A DNA stretch of 64,000 bases from Micrococcaceae bacterium Sec5.1 (GTDB taxonomy: Bacteria > Actinomycetota > Actinomycetes > Actinomycetales > Micrococcaceae), in the NCBI GenBank assembly GCA_039636795.1, contig CP143430.1, positions 2,728,001 through 2,792,000 on the forward strand, written 5' to 3'. Position 1 is the stretch's first letter. The number at the start of each line of letters is the position of its first letter. This document shows positions 33,432 through 42,057 of this stretch, piece by piece. Below the pieces are notes generated by a model. That model saw only the letters and a program-made list of their open reading frames with translations, did no database searches and was not told the DNA's origin. Made by a program: the position numbers and the translations under genes.

Positions 33432-34660
33432 GCGGAAACCTCGACGTCGAGCTGGTTGCTCTGGGCGACGCGGCCAAGCCAGGCGAGGCTGGGCTTTGGT
33501 GTGCGGGCAAAGGTTTCCCTATCGACGGCGATCAGGCCGAACGTAGGTTCCCAGTGCCCCCATTCGAAGTTGTCCAGCAGGGACCAGTGGAGGTAGCCCC
33601 GAACGTCAATTCCTTCGGTCATGGTCTGGTCCAAGCCCTGCAGTGCCTCTGTGGTGTAGCGGATCCGCTGCTGGTCATCAGCTGTAGCGATGCCGTTCTC
33701 CGTGACCAGTACGGGGATGCCCCCGGTAATCTTCCAGGCGTGGCGCACTGCCATGGCCAATGCGTCGGGCCGGTATGCCGTGCCCACCAGGGTGTTGTCC
33801 GGGTGCGGCGGATGTGGGACGAGCCCGTTGGCGTCGACTTGCTGGCTGGAGTAGGCCTGAACGCCAACGAAATCATCGCCGCGGCTACCTTCCCAGTAGA
33901 CGTCTTCTTTGCCGTAGCGGATCTCCAGCAGCTTCTCTTCCCCGCCAGGGGCGGCAGTGAGCGCCCCGGCCGCAATGGTCCATCCCACCTTCGCGTCGGT
34001 GTGGGCGCGGATAATCTCCCTGGCAGCGTGGTGGATGGCGGTGAACGTCCTTCCTATTTCCGGATCGGCATAGGTCAGGAAGTCGCTGTGCGTTTGTTTG
34101 GTCTCTTCGGTGCCTTCGACCGTGGGACTTTGCCACTGGCCGCCCTCGGCCAATTGCATTCGGCGCATGGCTGTCATGATCGCTGCCTGCATGTTCGGCT
34201 CGTTCATCGTCGCTACCCACTCCACCCCGTCCAGGATGGTGGTGGTTTCCTTGACGTAGCGCTGGAACTTCTCCGATGCGTCCGGAGCCAACCAGCCGCC
34301 GTCGTTCGCGAACCATTGCGGAGTGGTGAAGTGCTGCAAGGTCACCACCGGGGTGACGTTCCGGGCGAAGCAGTGCTCGATCATGCGGCGGTAATGGGCG
34401 AGTTCGGCCTTGGAGAAGGCGCCGGGGGCGGGTTCGATGCGGGACCATTCGAGGCTGAAACGGTACGAGGTCAGGCCTGCGTCGGCAAGAAGATCGATGT
34501 CCTCACGGTACCGGTGGTAACTGTCGCACGCGTCGCCGGAGAGTTCCATGCCCGGCATGGTCAGTTCGCGTGCCCACCAGTCGCTGTTGACGTTGTTGCC
34601 TTCGATTTGGTGTCCGGCGGTTGCGGCGCCCCAGAGAAAATTGGCAGGGAAAGTTGTCAT
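33428..34660 (-). CDS. GH1 beta-glucosidase-type enzyme
   Basis: 410 residues, slightly shorter than most GH1 enzymes (440-480). N-terminal FPANFLWGAATAGHQIEG, acid/base Glu in TMNEPN (about 157), nucleophile in VTENG (about 320), and C-terminal HWSLLDNFEWGHWEPTFGL are all present. Cytoplasmic, since no signal peptide is seen. It probably removes beta-linked glucose or a related sugar after the rhamnosidase has cut the outer rhamnose, as in rutinoside-type glycosides. It is 54 bp downstream of the GH78 gene. Confidence 0.92.
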   Translation of the reverse strand: MTTFPANFLWGAATAGHQIEGNNVNSDWWARELTMPGMELSGDACDSYHRYREDIDLLADAGLTSYRFSLEWSRIEPAPGAFSKAELAHYRRMIEHCFARNVTPVVTLQHFTTPQWFANDGGWLAPDASEKFQRYVKETTTILDGVEWVATMNEPNMQAAIMTAMRRMQLAEGGQWQSPTVEGTEETKQTHSDFLTYADPEIGRTFTAIHHAAREIIRAHTDAKVGWTIAAGALTAAPGGEEKLLEIRYGKEDVYWEGSRGDDFVGVQAYSSQQVDANGLVPHPPHPDNTLVGTAYRPDALAMAVRHAWKITGGIPVLVTENGIATADDQQRIRYTTEALQGLDQTMTEGIDVRGYLHWSLLDNFEWGHWEPTFGLIAVDRETFARTPKPSLAWLGRVAQSNQLDVEVSA

Positions 34661-34714
34661 GGGTTTCTCATTTCTTGAAAGGTGTGATGCCCTTGCAGGC
34701 GGATTGAAGGTGTC

Positions 34715-37381
34715 TCAGGCGGGACTTGGCACGCTGATGCCGTGCAAAGCCGCAGGCGCTGCGGCGCGGAACCTGCCCGGACCGGCTGTGTATTCGGATC
34801 CGTCGGGGAAGAGGATCCGGGCTGTCGTCTCTGCCGGGATGTCGGCGTCGATGCGGAGGTCGTCACCGTCGAGTTGCCAGTGGACGCTGATGGTGCCGTT
34901 GGGGGTTTCATGAGAGCCCCTGGCCCACGTAACCGACGGTCCGGGGGTGGGGGCAATGATGATGGAGTGCCAGGCCACAGAGCCTTCGGCCTGGCGCAAT
35001 CCAAGGGTGTGCTCGTGCAGGAACCGGAGCACGGTTGCCTTGCTGTAGTGGTTCAGCGAATCATGGGCGTCGCCGTTGTTGTCGATCCCTTCCCAGGATT
35101 CCCAGATAGTGGTGGCGCCCTTGTCCACCATGTACAGCCACGACGGCGATGTGCGCTGAAGAAGCAATTCATAGGCGACGTCGGCCCTGCCGGCTTCAAC
35201 CAGGACCGGGAGCAGGTAGCCCGTTGAGAGGAACCCCGTTCCCAGGTGTGTGTCTGCGGAGCGGATGAGTTCCACCAGCCGCTCGACGGCACGTTCGCGT
35301 GATTGTCCGGGAAGCAGGCCGAACGCGAGGGCCCGGACGTAGCTGGCCTGGGTGTCGGCGTCGGTTGTTCCGTCGGGACGCAGATATGCTGCACGCCAAG
35401 CATCGCGAACAGCGCCCGAAACCTCCTCAAACTCTGTCGCCTCTGTGGATCGTCCGAGGACGCGGGCAATCCGGGCGAGCGTTGCGGCCGAGCGGTAAAG
35501 ATAGGCCGTACCTACCTCGCCCTTGTCTTCCATGAACCAGGCCATCGGGTTGTCCTGGACGGGGTCGATCAAGCGTCCATCGGCGTCGCGTTCCTTGGGT
35601 TCCGTCCATTCACCCCAATGGAAGGTGCCATCCCACAGATATTGCTCGTACGGCTCAGGCTCGGGGGATGCCTTTGCCCGTGCATGATGGCGCGTTGTGC
35701 GTGCCATTTCCAGCGCCCACCGGACCCACCGGAGCATTGAATCCCAGTTCTCGGCGAGAACGGCTTCATCTCCGTAGGCCTCATACAACTCCCAAGGAAC
35801 AGTGACGATCGCATCTCCCCACCCGGCAGATCCGGTCATCATGGCGAACTGATCGTCCACGTGGTTCTTGATGCCGCGGCCGTCAGGGGAGAAGTTCGTA
35901 ATGCGGCCATCGGCAAGCTGGTCGTCACGCACCGATCTCAACCACTTCCGGCTGAACCCGAGCACATCCCTCAAGCGCGTTGCTGTGGAAATAAACACTT
36001 GGTAGTCACCACTCCACGCCAGGCGTTCGCGGGTTGGGCAGTCTGTAGGAACATCCACAGCATTTCCCAGGAAGCTCCACTGTCCGATGCGATGAAGTTG
36101 ATTCAGGTCCTCGTTACTGCAAGCGAACTCACCCGTGCTGGGGAGGTCGCTGTGCACAATCTGCATGCTGAGCTTTGACGGGTCCAGGCTTGCTCCGTTG
36201 CGGCTGATGCGCGCGTACTGGAAACCGTGGACGGTGTGGCGGGGTTCAAAGACTTGCCCGGACGCGCCCGCGGTTACTTCGTCGCACTGGGAGAAGATCC
36301 TTGCTGGTTCTCCTGGCCGGTGCGAATCCAGGTGTGAGGTTGAGAGGTCGCCATCACTGTCAACGTGCTCACCGTACTCGATCACTGTTCGCGTTCCTTC
36401 CGGCCCAAGGTCTTCAAGCCGGATCCATCCGGAGGCGTTCTGGCCGAAGTCCGCAATCCACACGCCGGGCCTTACTTCGCTAACGGCTTTCGCCACTCGT
36501 GATTCGATGACCCGCACAGGTGGAGCGGGAGACCAGTCAATCGGGGGTGCGTCCACGACGTTGAGCAGGACGTTCGACGGCGGTGCGGTCGGGGCGGTAA
36601 AGTCCACCGTTTGTCCGTCCATAAGGTCCGCACGTGTTGTGGTGGACGGTGTGCTGGTCCAGTCGCCATCCGTCACGATGATCTGGTGCGATCCATCGAC
36701 ACGTTCAATGTGCAGTTCCGCGCGGGTCCCCACCGAAGTTCCCCAACCGGCGGGATGGCGGAACGCACCCACTTGACCCCGATACCAGCCGTCGGACAGT
36801 TCAATGGCCAGCCTGTTGAGTCCGGGGGCCAGCGAGGATGTCACGTCTGACGCTTGGGCGTAGAGAGTATGGTCGTACGACGTCGACCCGGGGGACAGTT
36901 CCGCGGTCCCGGCCCGTTCTCCGTTGATAACAGCGGTGTAGACACCAAGGGCTGTGGCGTAGAGACGGGCCGTCTTAACCTCCGCGTCCACCATGAATTC
37001 TGTGGCAAGGACATGGGCGGGCCGCTGGCCGTATGCCTTGTCCTCTTGCTCGACCGGGGAAATCCAGGAAGCCGTCCAGTCGCCGTCGAGAAGACCTGTT
37101 TCAAAAGCAGACCACGCCGACCATTCGGACGTCTTTTCTGCAATCCGTACGCGCCAGGCGACACGCTGCCGGCTGCGGAGTTCCTGCCACGGCCATGAAA
37201 CGTGAAGGCGGCTGGCCGTCGTCGACGTCGGCTGCGCCACGCCGTCGACCGTTGCTTCCAGCTCGTAAGCCGTCGCCGCAACGTCGGCGGGAATCTTCCA
37301 CGAGAGCCTCGGAGAGGGGCCGGTGACGGAGAACTGGTCTCCACCGCTGTCCACGATGAGGTCATAGGGCGCTTCGCCCAT
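34715..37381 (-). CDS. GH78 alpha-L-rhamnosidase
   Basis: 888 residues from ATG 37381; the frame extends upstream into the transporter gene and is not used. Order of parts: an N-terminal beta domain (residues 1-170, RLSWKIPA, ARLYATALGVYTAVING), central beta domains, then the (alpha/alpha)6 barrel. The acid-rich motif DCPTRERLAWSGD is a known GH78 variant, and the second catalytic Glu lies in TIWESWEG, followed by SLNHYS. No signal peptide, so it acts on imported rhamnosides. The MFS carrier directly upstream (32-bp gap) is the likely importer. Confidence 0.93.
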   Translation of the reverse strand: MGEAPYDLIVDSGGDQFSVTGPSPRLSWKIPADVAATAYELEATVDGVAQPTSTTASRLHVSWPWQELRSRQRVAWRVRIAEKTSEWSAWSAFETGLLDGDWTASWISPVEQEDKAYGQRPAHVLATEFMVDAEVKTARLYATALGVYTAVINGERAGTAELSPGSTSYDHTLYAQASDVTSSLAPGLNRLAIELSDGWYRGQVGAFRHPAGWGTSVGTRAELHIERVDGSHQIIVTDGDWTSTPSTTTRADLMDGQTVDFTAPTAPPSNVLLNVVDAPPIDWSPAPPVRVIESRVAKAVSEVRPGVWIADFGQNASGWIRLEDLGPEGTRTVIEYGEHVDSDGDLSTSHLDSHRPGEPARIFSQCDEVTAGASGQVFEPRHTVHGFQYARISRNGASLDPSKLSMQIVHSDLPSTGEFACSNEDLNQLHRIGQWSFLGNAVDVPTDCPTRERLAWSGDYQVFISTATRLRDVLGFSRKWLRSVRDDQLADGRITNFSPDGRGIKNHVDDQFAMMTGSAGWGDAIVTVPWELYEAYGDEAVLAENWDSMLRWVRWALEMARTTRHHARAKASPEPEPYEQYLWDGTFHWGEWTEPKERDADGRLIDPVQDNPMAWFMEDKGEVGTAYLYRSAATLARIARVLGRSTEATEFEEVSGAVRDAWRAAYLRPDGTTDADTQASYVRALAFGLLPGQSRERAVERLVELIRSADTHLGTGFLSTGYLLPVLVEAGRADVAYELLLQRTSPSWLYMVDKGATTIWESWEGIDNNGDAHDSLNHYSKATVLRFLHEHTLGLRQAEGSVAWHSIIIAPTPGPSVTWARGSHETPNGTISVHWQLDGDDLRIDADIPAETTARILFPDGSEYTAGPGRFRAAAPAALHGISVPSPA

Positions 37382-37413
37382 AGTTTTTCTTCTTTCTTCT
37401 GCCGACGCGGGCG

Positions 37414-38769
37414 TTATCGAATGGACTTGACCTTGAGCGCGATCACGAGCCCACCGATCAGCGCCAGTACAGCGCCCGAGAGATACAGGAAGGTGTAGTT
37501 CTTGTCCGATCCGGTGATGCCGATGGTGATGATCACGGAGGCGACCAGTGGGGCCACGGCGCTTGGGATCTTCTGGGCGAAGGCAACCACCGCCATGTAC
37601 CGTGCCGTTTCGGTGCGGTTGGGCAGAATCGCGAAGACGATGGCCTGGTCTACCGTCGCGAATACGGCGATGGCAGTCTGCATGAGAATTGCGCCGATGA
37701 TCAGCTGGGGGAGCGACCATGCGAAGGCTTCAGCCAAGGCTCCACCCACAAAGAGAACTGCGGCAATGACCACAAACAAGCGGCGTCGCTTGAGCTTGTC
37801 GGAAAGGAAGCCACCCAGCAGTGCACCGGCCGCAGCAGCCACCACGCCGAGCATTCCAATGGTCGCCACAACGCCGGCCACTTCCCTCACGGGGAGCCCG
37901 AGACGCTGGGCGTAGAAGAACGTGCCGAAAGTGGTGTTGAAATACAGGCCCATGAAGAAGACGAAACGGCCCAGCCAGTTCCATGCAAAGTCCGGATATT
38001 TACGGATACTGAATCCGTAGCTTGCGATCACCGAACGGAAGGTGACCCGGTTGTCCACGGTAATGTTCTGTGAACTTCCTTCCGGCTTGATGAGCGGGAA
38101 GAGTGCCAGGAGGATGGCGCCGATCACGCCCGGGACGACGAACACCAGGAAAGTGTTCGAAGAAACTGCGTAGGCAACACCAATGCCCAGGACGGGAGCA
38201 ATCTGCGTCATGAGTCCCGTCAGTGCCGAGACGCGGCCGCGCTGGCCTTCCGGCAACTTGTCAGCCATCAGATTCTGGATTGCAGCACCGGAAATGGACC
38301 AGCCGGCCATTCCAAGGACCCACCCTGCACCCACCAGCAGGAGGTCCGGGGCGAGACCCATAACCACCAATCCCGCCAGGCCAATGCCTGTGCCCAGGAA
38401 GATGAACGGAGCCCTGCGGCCGAAGCGGGACCGCGTGCGGTCGCTCCAGATGCCGATGATGGGGCTGACAACCAGGTAGATGCCCTGCGCTGTCCCTGTG
38501 ATGAAGCCGAGCATCTGCTCCTGGCCGGGAGCAAGTTCGGTGATCCGAACGGCAATGCCATAGGAGAGGGGCACCATCATTGCGATTGATGCGCCGAAGC
38601 TGGCCAACATCAGCCACAGAATGTAGCCCTTGCTCACGGGAGTCTGGGGCTCTTCCGTGAGCTCTGGATGTTCGACGGGGCCGACTGGCAGATGACTGCC
38701 CGGCGATGGTTCGGCGGCTGCAATGCCGCCGGCGAGACGTGGAGCCCCGTGCTTATCAGTAGTCACCAA
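37414..38769 (-). CDS. MFS transporter (SLC45/GPH-like sugar carrier)
   Basis: 451 residues, about 12 membrane helices after a hydrophilic N-terminal tail of about 45 residues. The MFS loop motif GIWSDRTRSRFGRRAPFI between helices 2 and 3, and its second-half echo GGFLSDKLKRRRLF, are typical of proton-coupled sucrose/glycoside carriers. It is first in the operon with GH78, GH1 and SDR genes, and divergent from a TetR regulator. The inferred cargo is a rhamnosyl-glucoside such as rutinose or a rutinoside. Confidence 0.9.
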   Translation of the reverse strand: MVTTDKHGAPRLAGGIAAAEPSPGSHLPVGPVEHPELTEEPQTPVSKGYILWLMLASFGASIAMMVPLSYGIAVRITELAPGQEQMLGFITGTAQGIYLVVSPIIGIWSDRTRSRFGRRAPFIFLGTGIGLAGLVVMGLAPDLLLVGAGWVLGMAGWSISGAAIQNLMADKLPEGQRGRVSALTGLMTQIAPVLGIGVAYAVSSNTFLVFVVPGVIGAILLALFPLIKPEGSSQNITVDNRVTFRSVIASYGFSIRKYPDFAWNWLGRFVFFMGLYFNTTFGTFFYAQRLGLPVREVAGVVATIGMLGVVAAAAGALLGGFLSDKLKRRRLFVVIAAVLFVGGALAEAFAWSLPQLIIGAILMQTAIAVFATVDQAIVFAILPNRTETARYMAVVAFAQKIPSAVAPLVASVIITIGITGSDKNYTFLYLSGAVLALIGGLVIALKVKSIR

Positions 38770-38850
38770 TGACTCCTCTATAAAGGTAGTTGGTCGCCTG
38801 CGGCATCGCAGGCGAGGACTGGACGACGGTGGGGTCGGGTACCAGTAAAG

Positions 38851-38896
38851 GTAACCACAATGGTTACTATTCGTGAATAGTAGTCACAGTGGTTAC
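38851..38896. promoter_or_regulatory. Operator array between MFS operon and TetR gene
   Basis: Three palindromes abut. GTAACCACAATGGTTAC (38851-38867) is a perfect 7-3-7. ACTATTCGTGAATAGT (38866-38881) is a perfect 7-2-7. GTAGTCACAGTGGTTAC (38880-38896) repeats the first with one mismatch. The outer two are 29 bp apart centre to centre. A TTGACA at 38899-38904 follows, reading toward the TetR gene. Binding by that TetR protein is inferred. Confidence 0.7.
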
Positions 38897-38952
38897 AATT
38901 GACAAGACCCAACGCAAAAAAGAGATTTTCCGTTCGTGAGAGAAGGCTGTTC

Positions 38953-39582
38953 GTGACTACCACTTCTGAGCAGGAGACCGGGAAGAAAGTCAGCTCCGGT
39001 AGGCGTGGCCCATACGCAACAACGCCGGCTCGTCGCGCGGAGATCGTGCGCGCGGCCTCGGCCAGCTTCGCTGAACACGGCTATGAGCGGGCAAGCCTCA
39101 GGGATATCGCTGCCCGGGCCAACGTCACCCACGCAGCCCTGCTTCGTCACTTCGCCACCAAGGATGACCTTCTCCTCGCCGCCCTTGCGGAGCGGGACGC
39201 CGACGACGCCGAGCTGGCCAAACGCATTGTGCAATCCAAGGTGCCACGGGAGTTGGTGTTGAGCAGTGTTCTTAAAGAGGAATTTGCGCGGCCCGATCAC
39301 ATGCGAAATTGGCTGTCCATCACCATCGCAGCTACCAACCCCGAGCATCCCGCCCATGACTTCTTCATCGCGCGCCGTGAGCGAATGCGGGACTACTTCA
39401 CCAGCAAGCGACTCGCCACTGCCCAGGACAGTGAGGAGCTCACTGCTGATGACAAGGTCACCATGGTGATGGCGATGATCGACGGACTCCGGATTCAATT
39501 CCTTCTTGACCCCCATCGGAAAACACTGCACCTGCTGGAGACGCTGATGCGGTTCATCGACACGCCGCCGGAAGAAGCTTAA
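38953..39582 (+). CDS. TetR-family regulator of the rhamnoside operon
   Basis: 209 residues from GTG 38953 (AGAAGG six bases upstream); the frame is open to 38899 but that part is promoter. The helix-turn-helix is SLRDIAARANVTHAALLRHFATKDDLLLAAL. The ligand-binding half contains HPAHDFFIARRERMRDYF, a pattern shared with the TetR at 30671 (NPEHPAH in both), so the two may be related. It is divergent from the MFS/GH78/GH1/SDR operon and lies beside three palindromes, so repression of that operon and of itself is likely. Confidence 0.9.
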   Translation: MTTTSEQETGKKVSSGRRGPYATTPARRAEIVRAASASFAEHGYERASLRDIAARANVTHAALLRHFATKDDLLLAALAERDADDAELAKRIVQSKVPRELVLSSVLKEEFARPDHMRNWLSITIAATNPEHPAHDFFIARRERMRDYFTSKRLATAQDSEELTADDKVTMVMAMIDGLRIQFLLDPHRKTLHLLETLMRFIDTPPEEA

Positions 39583-39597
39583 CCAGTCAGCAGCAGT

Positions 39598-40050
39598 TCA
39601 GGCGTTGCTGCGCAGCTCGCGACTTACAGCCTGCAGGCCGGTTTCAAGTGCACGGAGCTCCTCAACCGAGAGCCCGGCAAGGACTTCTCCACCAAGCTCG
39701 GGGCGTGCGGCCATAAGTTCACGAACGACGGATCGGCCCAGGTCGGTTGCGTATATCCGCCGAACCCTCTGATCTTCCGAATCGAGGGATTTCGTGACCA
39801 GTCCTGCGGCCTCAAGGCGATCGACAAGTTTGGACATGGAGGCCATGGAGACGCCGAATGTTTCGACCAACCCGACGCCGGTCGCTCCAGGCTCCGTGGT
39901 GACCACAACTGACAGGACTTTCAATTGCTGGATTGTCAGGTCAGTTGTCAGAAGCGGCTGAAGGACGCGGGGGATGGAGCGGATGGTGATGGCGATAGCC
40001 AAAGCGTCAATGCTCTTTTGTACCGCATCCCGGTCGCGTGATTCCGCCAT
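39598..40050 (-). CDS. MarR-family regulator
   Basis: 150 residues with the MarR winged helix: TIQQLKVLSVV, GVGLVETFGVSMASMSKLVDRLEAAGLVTKS and the wing DQRVRRIYATDLGR. The ATG at 40050 is preceded by TATCTT six bases upstream, a leaderless arrangement. It is divergent from the Baeyer-Villiger monooxygenase, with a 19-bp palindrome between them, so it probably represses the oxygenase-lactonase pair until a ketone, lactone or acid is bound. Confidence 0.9.
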   Translation of the reverse strand: MAESRDRDAVQKSIDALAIAITIRSIPRVLQPLLTTDLTIQQLKVLSVVVTTEPGATGVGLVETFGVSMASMSKLVDRLEAAGLVTKSLDSEDQRVRRIYATDLGRSVVRELMAARPELGGEVLAGLSVEELRALETGLQAVSRELRSNA

Positions 40051-40087
40051 GACAATAAGATATCCCGGGACTTCGCTTTGCCGAATT

Positions 40088-40106
40088 GCTTAGCTTCAGG
40101 CTAAGC
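40088..40106. promoter_or_regulatory. Probable MarR operator
   Basis: GCTTAGC-TTCAG-GCTAAGC is a perfect 7-5-7 inverted repeat, 38 bp from the MarR start and within the divergent promoter region. A T-run follows on +, so it could also form a terminator hairpin, but its place between two divergent genes favours an operator. Confidence 0.6.
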
Positions 40107-40248
40107 TTTTTTCGTAAGCCGACCCGTAGTCGTGTCGACGCGTACAGGAAGCATCTGTGGGCTATTTCCCCGGACCTGGATCGCGGGCGCACATTGGGGG
40201 CGTTCGCGTAAACGTGCGCATGGCGCAGAAGCGAAGCGAGGACGATCC

Positions 40249-42057
40249 ATGAGTCAAACGAAAAACCAGGAACGGCTTGATATCGAAGCGCTCCGGGCCA
40301 AGTACCGCGCCGAGCGCGACAGGCGGATCCGGCCAGAGGGCCTCGGACAGTATCAAAGTGCAGCCGGTGGGTTCGGCTACTACGCGAAGGATCCCTATAC
40401 CGAGCCGGTCGACCGGGACCCACAGACGGATTTCGTGGAAGTACTCGTCATCGGCGCCGGGTTTGGCGGGCTGCTCGCAGCCGCCAGGCTTCGGGAGGAG
40501 GGCGTGGAGTCCATTCGAATGATGGACGAGGCTGGCGACGTTGGTGGCACGTGGTACTGGAACCGATATCCGGGAATCCATTGCGATATCGAATCGTACG
40601 TGTACATGCCGCTTCTTGAAGAGGTGGGATACGTGCCCAAATGGCGCTACGCCCCGGGTGAGGAGATCCGGCAGCACGCCATAGCTGTTGCCAAGCGTTT
40701 TGACCTGTATCGGGACACACTTTTTCACACCAGGGCAACGGCCCTGACCTGGGATGAAGCAGCCGAGGTATGGATTGTTGAGACCGACCGCGAGGACAGG
40801 TTCCGTGCACGCTTTGTTATCACGTCCTCCGGAACACTCACACAGCCCAAGCTGCCGGGCATCCCGGGCATCGAGACTTTTCGCGGGCACACGTTCCACA
40901 CCAGCCGCTGGGATTATGCGTACACCGGTGGATCTGCCGAGGGCGGCTTGGCCCTACTGGCCGGAAAGCGGGTCGCCGTCGTTGGCACCGGGGCCACGGG
41001 CGTTCAGGTCATTCCCCATCTGGGCCGCGATTCGGAGCAGCTCTACGTGTTCCAACGGACGCCGTCCACCATCGGTGTGCGTGATAATCGCCTGACGGAC
41101 CCAACCTGGGAAGCGTCACTTGAGCCAGGGTGGCAGCGCGAACGCATGGAAAACTTCCTTTCGGTGCTTGCGGGGGAGCCGGTAGAGGGAAGCCTCGTCA
41201 CGGACGGGTGGACGGAAACCATCCAGTTGCAGCGCAAGATCCTCTCCGGTGCGGTCGACACCACCCTCACACCGGCGGAACGTGAATTGCGGGACGAACT
41301 TGCCGACTTCGAGACGATGAACCGCATCCGTTCCCGCGTGGACGAGATCGTGCAGGATCGCGGAAAGGCCGAGCTCCTCAAGCCGTGGTACCGGTACATG
41401 TGCAAGCGCCCATGCTTCAGTGACACATACCTCCAGACATTCAACCGACCCAACGTGACGCTCGTGGACACCGCGGACTTTGGAGGCATCACCCGTCTCA
41501 CCGAGACGACGATCGTCGTCGGCGAAATCCACTATGAAGTGGACTGCATCATTTTCGCTACCGGCTTCGATGTAGGCGTCTCTGGGGTGCTGTCCGGCAC
41601 CCTGCCCGTCCGGGGGCGCGGCGGGCGGTCACTGCTGGAAACATGGGCCGGCGGACTGCGCACCTTGCATGGGTTCTACAGCCATGGATTCGAGAATCTG
41701 TTTCACCTCGGTGCCCTGCAGAACGCAAACTCCGTCAACTTCGTACACATCCTTCAGAAGCAAGCCGAGCACATCGCCGCCGTCATTTCACGGGGACGTG
41801 CCAGCGGTGTGCAAGTCATCGAACCCACTCCCGAATCCGAGGCCGCCTGGGTAAGGACCGTCGTCGAGACGGCGTCCGACAACAGCGCCTTCCAGGCAGA
41901 GTGCACCCCGGGCTACTACAACGGCGAGGGAACGCGCACCATCACGGGTTCTTCGTTTAGCCCCGGTCCTGTAGCCTTCCACCGCATCCTTCGGGATTGG
42001 CGCGAAGGTGACATGAGCGACGTCCTTGCCCCTGCAAGACCCAGGACTGAAGTATGA
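40249..42057 (+). CDS. Baeyer-Villiger-type flavin monooxygenase
   Basis: 602 residues from ATG 40249, with GAGGA six bases upstream. FAD site VIGAGFGG (about residue 65), DVGGTWYWNRYPG, the Baeyer-Villiger fingerprint FRGHTFHTSRWD (FxGxxxHxxxW[PD], about 205), NADPH site VVGTGATGVQ (about 245), and C-terminal IIFATGFD are all present. It inserts oxygen next to a ketone to give an ester or lactone, using NADPH and O2. The N-terminal extension of about 60 residues resembles the cyclododecanone/steroid monooxygenase branch. It overlaps the lactonase-like gene by 4 bp. Confidence 0.92.
   Translation: MSQTKNQERLDIEALRAKYRAERDRRIRPEGLGQYQSAAGGFGYYAKDPYTEPVDRDPQTDFVEVLVIGAGFGGLLAAARLREEGVESIRMMDEAGDVGGTWYWNRYPGIHCDIESYVYMPLLEEVGYVPKWRYAPGEEIRQHAIAVAKRFDLYRDTLFHTRATALTWDEAAEVWIVETDREDRFRARFVITSSGTLTQPKLPGIPGIETFRGHTFHTSRWDYAYTGGSAEGGLALLAGKRVAVVGTGATGVQVIPHLGRDSEQLYVFQRTPSTIGVRDNRLTDPTWEASLEPGWQRERMENFLSVLAGEPVEGSLVTDGWTETIQLQRKILSGAVDTTLTPAERELRDELADFETMNRIRSRVDEIVQDRGKAELLKPWYRYMCKRPCFSDTYLQTFNRPNVTLVDTADFGGITRLTETTIVVGEIHYEVDCIIFATGFDVGVSGVLSGTLPVRGRGGRSLLETWAGGLRTLHGFYSHGFENLFHLGALQNANSVNFVHILQKQAEHIAAVISRGRASGVQVIEPTPESEAAWVRTVVETASDNSAFQAECTPGYYNGEGTRTITGSSFSPGPVAFHRILRDWREGDMSDVLAPARPRTEV

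Noticed and set aside
33419..34678. 419-codon plus-strand frame opposite GH1
   Set aside because: No recognisable motif; the GH1 catalytic motifs on the other strand explain the open frame.
40088..40112. Reading the palindrome plus T-run as a terminator
   Set aside because: It lies between two divergent starts where nothing needs terminating from the left except the distant TetR gene; an operator is more likely.
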